Shown piece after piece: positions 25,949-32,426 of a stretch of DNA of 32,426 nucleotides (the stretch's first letter is position 1; each line of letters begins with the position of its first letter). Origin of the DNA: an uncultured Neomegalonema sp. GTDB lineage: Bacteria > Pseudomonadota > Alphaproteobacteria > Rhodobacterales > Rhodobacteraceae. The notes beneath the pieces were generated by a model. That model was not told the DNA's origin. It did no database searches and worked only from the letters and a program-made list of their open reading frames with translations. The translations under genes were made by a program, and so were the position numbers. The stretch spans positions 1 to 32,426 of the forward strand of contig CALFAK010000004.1 of the NCBI GenBank assembly GCA_937948985.1, read 5' to 3'.

Positions 25949-27181
25949 CTATTCGATAATATTATGCGCGGGGCCATAGGGGAACTTTGTGATGTTCTCC
26001 GGTCCCGCATCGGTCAGCACGATGATGTCATGCTCGCGATAGCCGCCCGCGCCGGGCATTCCTTCCGGTAATGTCAGCATCGGCTCCATCGAGACGACCA
26101 TGCCAGGCTCCAGCATTGTGTCGATGTCTTCGCGCAACTCCAGGCCCGCCTCGCGGCCATAATAGTGCGAGAGAACGCCGAAGGAGTGGCCGTAACCGAA
26201 GCTGCGGTATTGCAGCAGGTCACGGGCGGCGAAGAAATCATTGATCTCCGCGCAGATGCCCGAACAGGTCGCGCCGGATTTGATGAGCGATAGGCCCAGC
26301 TCATGCGCGGCGACATTGGCCTCCCAGATTTTCAGGGATTCCGCGTCCGGCTCGCCCACAAACAGGGTGCGCTCCAGGGCGGTGTAGTAACCGCAAATCA
26401 TCGGAAAAGTATTCAGACTGAGAATGTCGCCCTGCTCAAGTTTCCGGGTCGTTACAGGATTGTGTGCGCCGTCGGTATTGAGGCCGGACTGGAACCAAAC
26501 CCAAGTATCGGCCAGCTCACTGTCGGGAAAAGCGCGGGCGATTTCTTCGACCATAGCTGCACGGCCCGCCGATGCCACGTCAATCTCTCGCGCGCCAACC
26601 CTGATCGCGTCGCGCACGGCTTCACCGCCGAGGTCGGCAATGCGCGCACCCTCGCGGATCAGCGCGATTTCTTCTGGGGATTTGAGCATCCGCTGATTCA
26701 TTGTTGCTTCAGCGATATCAACGGTTTCGGCCTCAAGGAATGTGGCGAGTTTGGCGGATTGCGCCAAGGTCAGGTGGTCGCCCTCGATGCCGACGCGCTT
26801 TGCTCCGCCGACAATATCGGACACCGCGCGCCAGTAATTGTCGCGCCGCCAGTCTGTGTAGACGACGTTTTCGTCGGCGCTGCGCCGCCAAGGCTGTCCA
26901 CCATCAATGTTGGCGGAGACTGTGACCGAGCGATCTTGTGTTACCACACAGGCATAAGGACGGCCAAACGCGCAGTAGATAAAGCCGCTGTAATAGGCGA
27001 CGCCGTGCATTGAAGTCAGGATTGTGGCTTCAATATCGTTCGCCGCCATGATCTTACGCAGGCCCGCAAGACGGCGGTCATATTCGGCGCGGCTGAAAGC
27101 AAGGGGTGCTTTCTCACCGTTGTGGAAGGTGAAAAAGTCGGGGCGGGCGGGAGATTGGGGCTTTAGTAGTGCTTGAGTCAT
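25949..27181 (-). CDS. Creatinase (creatine amidinohydrolase), M24 family
   Basis: Creatinase hydrolyses creatine to sarcosine and urea. The 410-residue protein has the pita-bread M24 fold without the metal site of the peptidases. The N-terminus PARPDFFTFHNGEKAPLAFS and the block GLNTDGAHNPVTTRKLEQGD are highly characteristic of creatinase. H240 in DGAHNP corresponds to the catalytic histidine, and E270 (TALERTLF) plus the later SMEPML glutamate help bind creatine. I chose the ATG at 27181, because GGAGG lies 5 bases upstream; an ATG four codons earlier would place that site inside the gene. Sarcosine could be taken on by the divergent FAD oxidase. A leader of predicted hairpins precedes the gene. 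Confidence 0.9.
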   Translation of the reverse strand: MTQALLKPQSPARPDFFTFHNGEKAPLAFSRAEYDRRLAGLRKIMAANDIEATILTSMHGVAYYSGFIYCAFGRPYACVVTQDRSVTVSANIDGGQPWRRSADENVVYTDWRRDNYWRAVSDIVGGAKRVGIEGDHLTLAQSAKLATFLEAETVDIAEATMNQRMLKSPEEIALIREGARIADLGGEAVRDAIRVGAREIDVASAGRAAMVEEIARAFPDSELADTWVWFQSGLNTDGAHNPVTTRKLEQGDILSLNTFPMICGYYTALERTLFVGEPDAESLKIWEANVAAHELGLSLIKSGATCSGICAEINDFFAARDLLQYRSFGYGHSFGVLSHYYGREAGLELREDIDTMLEPGMVVSMEPMLTLPEGMPGAGGYREHDIIVLTDAGPENITKFPYGPAHNIIE

Positions 27182-27222
27182 CGTGACCTCCATAATGACG
27201 GAAGGTCAGGGCCAAGAACCCC

Positions 27223-27298
27223 CAATCTTCCGATTGAAAGTCCCGGCGTTCAGGATGAATGCGAGCGAGGGGCAAATCCCTCCGGCGACGCCATCGCC
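27223..27298 (-). promoter_or_regulatory. Candidate structured leader of the creatinase mRNA
   Basis: Three short perfect hairpins follow one another. In minus-strand order they are GGCGA-TGGCG-TCGCC (27298-27284), GAGGG-ATTTGC-CCCTC (27282-27267) and CAATC-GGAA-GATTG (27236-27223), the last with a GNRA-type loop. They lie within 120 bases before the creatinase ATG. No known riboswitch class is recognised, and the grouping may be chance in GC-rich DNA. Confidence 0.25.
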
Positions 27299-27427
27299 AT
27301 TGTGCTCAGTGTTTTCATACCACGGGAAAGGACCGCGCGGATGCCTGTGAGCGTCATTGGGATGTCGATTATGAACCTCAACCTGATTGCGGATCGCTTT
27401 ATGTGAGGCAGAATGCCGCGATTCAGA

Positions 27428-27456
27428 TTGACCGGAGCGGCTTTTTCCTCTAAGCG
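27428..27456 (+). promoter_or_regulatory. Possible promoter of the glycine-riboswitch transcript
   Basis: TTGACC (27428-27433), a 17-base spacer, TAAGCG (27451-27456). The -10 is weak, but the position, just before the first aptamer stem, fits. Confidence 0.45.
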
Positions 27457-27463
27457 CAGAATC

Positions 27464-27632
27464 ACACGGGAGAGAGCATCGCGAGGTGCCGCCGAAGGAG
27501 CAACCGCCCCGGAAACTCTCAGGCAAACGGACCGTGTAAAGCAGGACACTCCGAAGAGCGACCGGGCAGCCATCCGGTACACCGAAGGAGCAAGCGGGCA
27601 TTTCGGCGCCCGTGAATCTCTCAGGTCCATAA
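27464..27632 (+). promoter_or_regulatory. Tandem glycine riboswitch
   Basis: Two consecutive glycine aptamers. Each has the conserved core CCGAAGGAGCAA (27492-27503 and 27582-27593) and the closing ACTCTCAGGCAAA- or ATCTCTCAGGTCCA-type segment (27515-27527 and 27616-27629). These are diagnostic of the Rfam glycine riboswitch. The first aptamer opens near CACACGGGAGAGA, and the second is closed by GGAC (27544-27547) with GTCC (27625-27628). The double form binds glycine and usually raises expression of glycine-using genes. It reads towards the D-amino-acid-dehydrogenase-like gene 62 bases downstream. Confidence 0.95.
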
Positions 27633-27646
27633 CGGAGGGGGCGCCG

Positions 27647-27662
27647 CGTTTCATGTGAAACG
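27647..27662 (+). promoter_or_regulatory. Hairpin in the riboswitch expression platform
   Basis: CGTTTCA-TG-TGAAACG is a 16-base perfect palindrome between the second aptamer and the start codon. GGAGGGG just before it (27634-27640) can pair with CCCTC at 27671-27675. No T-run follows, so control of translation looks more likely than termination. Confidence 0.4.
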
Positions 27663-27693
27663 GTGGCCATCCCTCTGGCATGTGCGCTGAAAG

Positions 27694-28947
27694 ATGAAGA
27701 CCATGACACACCCGATCCGTACCGTAGCCGTCCTTGGGGGCGGTATTACCGGCGTTACAACAGCCTATGCGCTGGCCCTGCGCGGCCTTGATGTGACCGT
27801 TTACGAACGCAATCGCTATGCCGCGATGGAGACATCCTTTGCCAATGGCGGCCAGCTTTCCGCATCGAATGCCGAGGTTTGGACGCATCCGTCGACGATC
27901 CTGAAAGGCATCATGTGGATGTTTCGCAAGGATGCGCCGCTGCTGCTGAACCTCAAGCCAAGCTGGCACAAATATTCGTGGATCGCGGAATTCCTCGCCT
28001 CCATACCACAATATGAGGCCAATACGGTCGAAACGACCCGCATGGCCATCGCCGCGCGTGCGCATCTTTTCCGCTGGGCGCAGGACGAGGGCATTGATTT
28101 CGACATTGAAAATCGCGGTATCCTGCATGTGTACCGTCAGCAGAAGAATTTTGAGCACGCCCGGCGGGTCAACGCCTTGCTCGCACAGGGCGGTCTGCAT
28201 CGGGATGAGCTGTCCCCCAATGATATCAAGCAGATAGAGCCAACGCTGGAGGGCGACTGGCACGGCGGATTCATGACGCCCTCGGATGCCAGCGGCGACA
28301 TTCATAAATATACCGTCGGTCTGGCCAAGGCGGCGGCGCGGCGCGGCGTGAAGTTTCTCTATGGGACCGATATTATCTCACTGAAAACAAAGCGCAAAGG
28401 GAACGGGGTCAAGGTACGGAGCCTCGTCGATTCGCAAACTTACGATTCGATTGTTGTGTGCTCCGGCGTTTCCAGCCGTGAGTTCGCGCGGCAGTTGGGA
28501 GACCGGATCAATGTTTATCCGGTGAAGGGCTACTCGATCACGGTGAATCTTGATGATGCGGAAAGCCGGGCTGGCGCGCCGCGTGTCAGTTTGCTGGATG
28601 ATGAGACCAAACTGGTTTCAAGCCGTCTTGGTGAAGATCGCTTTCGCATCGCCGGAACCGCAGAATTCAGCGGTTTTAACCGTGACATTCGCGCGGGGCG
28701 CACCGCGCCGTTGGTCAAGTGGGTTGAGACTCATTTCCCGAATGTCTCCACCGAACGTTGCGTGCCGTGGGCGGGCTTGCGCCCGATGATGCCGAACATG
28801 ATGCCGAAAGTGGGACCGGGCAAGGCGCCGGGCGTCTTCTACAACACGGGCCACGGCCATCTGGGATGGACCCTGGCGGCGGGAACCGCGGAAAGCATCG
28901 CGACGATCATGGCGGGCGAGGAGCCTTCTCATCGGGCGGCTGCGTAG
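27694..28947 (+). CDS. dadA: DadA-like FAD-dependent D-amino acid dehydrogenase/oxidase
   Basis: A 417-residue FAD oxidoreductase of the DadA/glycine oxidase group, which oxidises amines of small amino acids to the keto acid and ammonia. The FAD-binding beta-alpha-beta unit is VAVLGGGITGVTTAYALALRG with the acidic end VYERN. Next come the DadA-like block SFANGGQLSASNAEVWTHPS, the GILHVYR strand and the C-terminal FAD segment NTGHGHLGWTLAAGTAES. The usual DadA length is 410-430. The upstream glycine riboswitch and the divergent creatinase suggest that glycine, sarcosine or a D-amino acid is the substrate; the sequence alone cannot decide. Start ATG 27694; an ATG at 27703 is possible. Confidence 0.88.
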   Translation: MKTMTHPIRTVAVLGGGITGVTTAYALALRGLDVTVYERNRYAAMETSFANGGQLSASNAEVWTHPSTILKGIMWMFRKDAPLLLNLKPSWHKYSWIAEFLASIPQYEANTVETTRMAIAARAHLFRWAQDEGIDFDIENRGILHVYRQQKNFEHARRVNALLAQGGLHRDELSPNDIKQIEPTLEGDWHGGFMTPSDASGDIHKYTVGLAKAAARRGVKFLYGTDIISLKTKRKGNGVKVRSLVDSQTYDSIVVCSGVSSREFARQLGDRINVYPVKGYSITVNLDDAESRAGAPRVSLLDDETKLVSSRLGEDRFRIAGTAEFSGFNRDIRAGRTAPLVKWVETHFPNVSTERCVPWAGLRPMMPNMMPKVGPGKAPGVFYNTGHGHLGWTLAAGTAESIATIMAGEEPSHRAAA

Positions 28948-28950
28948 CGT

Positions 28951-29670
28951 TTACGCGACCGACAGCCCATCGACACTGTGTTTTGCGATCAGATCAGCGA
29001 TGAGGCCGGATGCCTTGGCCTCATCGACAAATTCTTGCAACCAAACGGCGGCCTCAGCATTCGCTTTCGGCGTGCCTACCGCCTGTTGAACGGCGCTGAA
29101 TTTGCCATCCAGAATCCGCGCGTCGGGCATGGCCTTGATATCGGTGTTCAGTCGCGGGCGTAGGGCGGCGAGCGCCTCCAAGCCTTGTGTTTGGAACATT
29201 TCGAGCGCGCTGTCCATCGTATCTGCACGCATCAGCTCCGCGTTTTGGAGATTGTTCTCCAACCACAAACCATAGGCCGCCCGCCCCATCACAGCGATCC
29301 GGTTGCCGGGGGCGTCCACATCCTCAATCCGTTTCAGGGGTGATCCGGCGGGGACCAGATACGTTGCCTCAATCTCGCAATAAGCCGTTGTGAAGGCGAT
29401 ATGCCTGGCCCGCTGCGGCTCGGCCCCGATATTGCCGATATCCCACTCCGCCACGGCATCAGCCAGCACGCCGGGTGAAGGGTAGGGGCGATAGTTGACC
29501 TCCACGCCCAAACGCCGCGCAATCTCTGCGGCCAAATCGGGCGACACGCCAGCGGGATCACCGTTTTCCGCTTTGCTTGTGACCAGCAGAAAATTGCTCA
29601 TATTGATCGCCGCGCGCAAGACCCCCGTGGGTGCAAGCTGGGCAATGACAGTTTCGCCGGGTACGGACAT
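28951..29670 (-). CDS. Family 3 solute-binding-like protein without signal peptide
   Basis: A 239-residue protein with the two-lobed SBP_bac_3 fold of amino-acid-binding proteins: GVLRAAINMSNFLLV at the start, GVSPDLAAEIARRLGVEVNY, then AEWDIGNIGAEPQRARHIAF and the second lobe from about 105 (YLVPAGSPLKRIEDVD). There is no signal peptide or lipobox: the mature-type domain starts about 15 residues from the ATG. It may act in the cytoplasm, or as an enzyme of the cyclohexadienyl-dehydratase type, or its export signal was lost. No ABC permease or ATPase gene is near. GAGGAAAC lies before the ATG at 29670, directly after the methyltransferase stop. It converges on dadA with a gap of three bases. 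Confidence 0.82.
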   Translation of the reverse strand: MSVPGETVIAQLAPTGVLRAAINMSNFLLVTSKAENGDPAGVSPDLAAEIARRLGVEVNYRPYPSPGVLADAVAEWDIGNIGAEPQRARHIAFTTAYCEIEATYLVPAGSPLKRIEDVDAPGNRIAVMGRAAYGLWLENNLQNAELMRADTMDSALEMFQTQGLEALAALRPRLNTDIKAMPDARILDGKFSAVQQAVGTPKANAEAAVWLQEFVDEAKASGLIADLIAKHSVDGLSVA

Positions 29671-29679
29671 GGTGTTTCC

Positions 29680-30330
29680 TCAGATTGGATCGCGGGCTTG
29701 CCAGGTCGTCATCAGGCCCCGCAGCTCGATTTTGGTCGTCTTGAACCGCCGTTCAATGGCCGCCCGCAAATCCTGATGCGAGTCGCGCAGATTGTTCAAA
29801 GCGCCCTTGGCATTCGAGCCGCGCAGGATCAGTTTTGCAAGCATGTTCTGCTTCAGCCCAAGCGGAGTGACGCTCGCCCCGAAACATACGCCCCCCGGCG
29901 CAAGGCAAGCGATGGTATTGTCGAACACCACCTCCTTATCCGATATCGCGCCCGGCATACAATGCAGCAAATGGAACAGTCCGACGGAGTCGAACTGCCC
30001 CTCCACCGGAAACGGCTCCAGCGCATCGCCGACAATTTCGGTCACGTTCACCCGGCTCAACCGTTTCGCGGCATAGGCTGTCGCATTCGGGTTCAGGTCC
30101 ATGAGTGTGATCTCTTTTTGCTCCGCCGGATATAGCGCGTTGTCCAGGAAATATCCGGTTGCCACTCCCACATCCAGATGCCGTGCCCCCATACAATGAT
30201 CATACAGCGCAAGTTCCTCACGCAACGAAATACCCCACGCATAAGGTACCGCAACGTTCAAAACGGCGGCATCGTAAAGCGGTAGCGTAATTGCCCCGTA
30301 ATAGCGTGCACCTGAATGAATATTGGCCAT
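29680..30330 (-). CDS. Class I SAM-dependent methyltransferase
   Basis: A 216-residue Rossmann-fold methyltransferase. Motif I is HLDVGVATGYFLDNAL (about 51-66), the acidic end of strand 2 is LMDLNPNATAYAAKRL, then EIVGDALEPFP, and motif IV/V reads FDSVGLFHLLHCMPG. The N-terminus (SGARYYGAITLPLYDAAVLN) is typical of small unassigned methyltransferases that often act on small molecules. GGAGGCTCAG precedes the ATG at 30330, which settles the start. It lies upstream of, and is probably cotranscribed with, the solute-binding-like gene (9-base gap). Substrate unknown. Confidence 0.85.
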   Translation of the reverse strand: MANIHSGARYYGAITLPLYDAAVLNVAVPYAWGISLREELALYDHCMGARHLDVGVATGYFLDNALYPAEQKEITLMDLNPNATAYAAKRLSRVNVTEIVGDALEPFPVEGQFDSVGLFHLLHCMPGAISDKEVVFDNTIACLAPGGVCFGASVTPLGLKQNMLAKLILRGSNAKGALNNLRDSHQDLRAAIERRFKTTKIELRGLMTTWQARDPI

Positions 30331-30482
30331 CTGAGCCTCCTTGTGGGAAGGGATATAGATGGAAAACACAAATAGTCCTGCCCCGGAGGGAAGAAATACA
30401 AGACTGATTGTGGGTAAGAAATTGGAGCGGGCGATGAGAAACGACCTCTTTCAATCCTAAGGCAACGAAATCAGTGACTTAA

Positions 30483-30516
30483 GAACCTGCTTAACACAAA
30501 CTTTGTAGCAGGGTTC
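30483..30516 (-). terminator. Hairpin downstream of the NTPase gene
   Basis: GAACCTGCT (30483-30491) pairs with AGCAGGGTTC (30507-30516) with one bulged base. On the minus strand a short T-rich stretch (TTCTTAAGT) follows. It may end the NTPase transcript. Nothing else is recognisable in 30331-30585. Confidence 0.4.
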
Positions 30517-30585
30517 TGTAGCAATGCAAATGTGGAAATTATCCACCTTACCTTCTACGCTCCGTGCATCGGTGATACACCGCCG

Positions 30586-31896
30586 TTAGTCCTTCGGAGA
30601 CAGTAAGCTAGCGAATACGGATCGGTATTCTATTTCGCTGGCGTCACTCGGATTAGCACTACGAGGCGATCTGCTTGGAACAGTACGTTGTCCGGCCTTA
30701 AATAATCTATATTCTTCTTCCGCTTGCTCCTCCGCAGCTTCACGCGCATGTTCAACTTCAGTTAAGTAATCATTCACTTGCGACTTCAGATAGCGCACAT
30801 ATGGATCATCGCCCCAACGCTCAAGCACCTCAAGTTGCTCTTCAAGATTTGTCCAGTCGCTTTCATCATCTCCGTAGGCTGGCAATGAAATACCTGCGAT
30901 AATAGAATTAGCCATCTCGACCAGAGCTTCATTTTCTACTTCTTCAAGATAGTTTGGGTGTTCATCAGCGGATATCAAAATCGCCGTTCCGTCCTCGACA
31001 TCAACCTCTGTTTCTTCAAGTTCAGAAACGAACCGTTTCTGAAGATATTTTCGAAAAGGTTCAGCATCTTGCAAATCATATATGTCTGCGTCCAACTCTT
31101 CGAAAAGCTTAGGCATCTCAATAATATCTAAATCCAGTGAATTAGCAAAATCTTCGGTTATTACCAATTCACGATAAGCATGATGATTAAGCTTTAACGC
31201 AGCATTATGAGCAAAATTTAAGAAATCATACAAGGACACTCGACCAGCAATTGTTGTATCTGGAACTAAACATCTATCTGCCAATGCGCGTAGTGCTACA
31301 TCATTTCCAATTATATTTTCATTTTCAGCTCTAATAAAATTCCACACCCATAGCGCTTGTTTGCGGTTTTGGATGCATTCCGCAATAGGGACTAAAGTTG
31401 CTGAACTGCAGAGGTCAGTGTTGATATAATCTCGTAAAGACGGATTTACAAAGCTTACTCTACGTCCAGATATTTCAACAAATGAACCTTCTAAAACCTT
31501 GAGTGACCGAAAAACCTCTCTTTCTGAAAATGTAAAATTTAATCTTTGCGCCAAAATTCTTAGAGTTGAATTGAACCAATCCACGAAACTATGATCTACT
31601 CCCACCCAGTTAGGCATAAAAAACAAACATCTTAATAAAGTTCGTGCTTTTTGATCTAGATGCTCTTGTACGGCATGGCTCCATATTTGATCAGGGCGAT
31701 CTAAGGTTGATAAAAAATAACTCGGATAATCTTCCGCTTTGCAACCTGACAATCTAAAGTCTTCAGTGAGCCACTCTATAATGCGTGGCATATAATTTTT
31801 ATGTTCGATAATTTTTGTTAATAATCCCGAGTGAACAATTTCTTTTAAATAGGCCTCCTCTAAATTCGAAAAACAAATGGTTGTATAAAATTTCAC
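30586..31896 (-). CDS. C-terminal part of a frameshifted nSTAND3-like NTPase
   Basis: This frame continues the protein begun at the right edge after a frameshift. Its start reads [20 protein letters not shown], then [16 protein letters not shown], which is the usual continuation of nSTAND3 NTPases after 'ILYNHLYF'. A long helical region follows ([44 protein letters not shown], the winged-helix-like part). The tail is acidic and then coiled-coil-like ([17 protein letters not shown]). nSTAND proteins are signal-transducing NTPases frequently used in phage defence. The GTG at 31896 is formal only; without the upstream part the product lacks a P-loop. The sequence is clearly richer in AT than the chromosome to its left, pointing to transfer. 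Confidence 0.72.
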   Translation of the reverse strand: MKFYTTICFSNLEEAYLKEIVHSGLLTKIIEHKNYMPRIIEWLTEDFRLSGCKAEDYPSYFLSTLDRPDQIWSHAVQEHLDQKARTLLRCLFFMPNWVGVDHSFVDWFNSTLRILAQRLNFTFSEREVFRSLKVLEGSFVEISGRRVSFVNPSLRDYINTDLCSSATLVPIAECIQNRKQALWVWNFIRAENENIIGNDVALRALADRCLVPDTTIAGRVSLYDFLNFAHNAALKLNHHAYRELVITEDFANSLDLDIIEMPKLFEELDADIYDLQDAEPFRKYLQKRFVSELEETEVDVEDGTAILISADEHPNYLEEVENEALVEMANSIIAGISLPAYGDDESDWTNLEEQLEVLERWGDDPYVRYLKSQVNDYLTEVEHAREAAEEQAEEEYRLFKAGQRTVPSRSPRSANPSDASEIEYRSVFASLLSPKD

Positions 31897-32426
31897 TTTT
31901 AATTTTCTTTGTATATTTTCTAAGCTCTAGAATCACATCAGACATTTGCATCACTTTGTCCGATAATGTTTCAGATATTAAACGCGCTTCTTCATATATG
32001 TATTTGCGTGTGGTTAATATAAACCGCGTATTAATTGAGTGTCTTCTAACAATCTCAACGAAACGTCGAAAGTCACTATCGCTTTTGGAGAGAGCATCGT
32101 TGTCAAGTTTAATCGAGCCAAGAAAATCGTCAAAAATAAAAACCTGTTTTTTCGCTGTTGAGAACATCTTTAATGCTTCAGATATGCTGTTTACCGCTAC
32201 TAAATCCCAGTCATCATCAAGGTAGCGTGCGGCAATAACAAGCGATAGGGTAGTTTTTCCAACTCCGGGAGGTCCTACTAAAAGTATAATTGGAGACTTC
32301 ATATCTCCTTTTAATTTTAAAACAGCCAAGTGCTCTAAAATTCTTTCTTTCACATCTTCTAATCCAAAGTGGTCTTTGTCTAAAACTTTTTCAACGCTCT
32401 TTAAATCAAAGTTATCCTCTGTGTAT
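31799..32426 (-). CDS. Lon-like/nSTAND3 hybrid P-loop NTPase, N-terminal part cut by window edge
   Basis: The frame is open to the right edge. From the edge it reads [20 protein letters not shown], then [20 protein letters not shown] and the Walker [17 protein letters not shown]. Up to this point it matches the linker and AAA+ start of Lon protease. Immediately afterwards it no longer follows Lon: [34 protein letters not shown] (Walker B-like DD), [19 protein letters not shown] and [10 protein letters not shown] follow the nSTAND3 NTPase pattern. The frame then goes out of register at a run of five A (31869-31873) and ends after a short unrelated tail. A GTG at 32353 is in frame but the Lon-like sequence extends beyond it, so the true start lies outside the window. 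Confidence 0.7.
   Translation of the reverse strand, partial: YTEDNFDLKSVEKVLDKDHFGLEDVKERILEHLAVLKLKGDMKSPIILLVGPPGVGKTTLSLVIAARYLDDDWDLVAVNSISEALKMFSTAKKQVFIFDDFLGSIKLDNDALSKSDSDFRRFVEIVRRHSINTRFILTTRKYIYEEARLISETLSDKVMQMSDVILELRKYTKKIKSEILYNHLFFEFRGGLFKRNCSLGIINKNYRT

Noticed and set aside
27250-28305. 351-codon minus-strand frame across the riboswitch and the start of dadA
   Set aside because: It covers the glycine riboswitch and lies antisense to a clear FAD enzyme; no family resemblance.
31799-32426. An intact lon gene end
   Set aside because: Only the stretch up to Walker A resembles Lon; the rest of the AAA+ module and the Ser-Lys protease domain are absent.

Overview
The window looks like the chromosome of an alphaproteobacterium. 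Most of it is GC-rich (roughly 60% by eye). It carries gene orders typical of that class: lptM-lysA followed by a TIGR02302/DUF4175 gene, obg-proB-proA, and dapC-ftsK-lolA. An FnrL-type regulator with a four-cysteine N-terminus and a short 4.5S-type SRP RNA fit as well. I cannot name the order or genus. Left part (1-7785): a cut-off DUF1963 gene on the minus strand, then lptM, lysA and the large Gln/Gly-rich membrane protein of the TIGR02302 family. A spacer of about 350 bases follows, then the SRP RNA (ffs) with its own promoter, a short unknown gene, a double-GNAT acetyltransferase and obg, the last three translationally coupled. Region 7786-11550: the obg-proB-proA series is interrupted twice, by a ParD/ParE-type toxin-antitoxin pair between obg and proB and by a Uma2-family nuclease gene between proB and proA. 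Region 11551-18450: small stress and metabolism units. These are a cold-shock protein, FnrL, DUF924, MAPEG, the histidine-degradation enzyme HutF, a Rid protein, and a cupin-TetR-VOC cluster in which two promoters share an operator-like sequence. A GST on the minus strand closes this part. Region 18451-24054: dapC-ftsK-lolA read as one series (lysine/peptidoglycan precursor, chromosome segregation, lipoprotein transport). A strong bidirectional terminator follows, then a TPR lipoprotein. Region 24055-28947: enzymes acting on methylated guanidino and amino compounds. A DDAH-type dimethylargininase and a creatinase surround a small unknown gene. Divergent from the creatinase is a D-amino-acid-dehydrogenase-like FAD oxidase preceded by a tandem glycine riboswitch. 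Creatinase makes sarcosine, which oxidation turns into glycine, so the glycine sensor may watch the product of this route; this is inference. Region 28948-32426: a solute-binding-like protein without a signal peptide coupled to a SAM methyltransferase. Last comes an AT-rich, evidently foreign P-loop NTPase running off the right edge. Its N-terminal segment reads like the start of the Lon protease AAA+ domain and switches at the Walker A motif into an nSTAND3-like NTPase; it is also broken by a frameshift in a run of five A/T. This last locus is the most unusual thing in the window.
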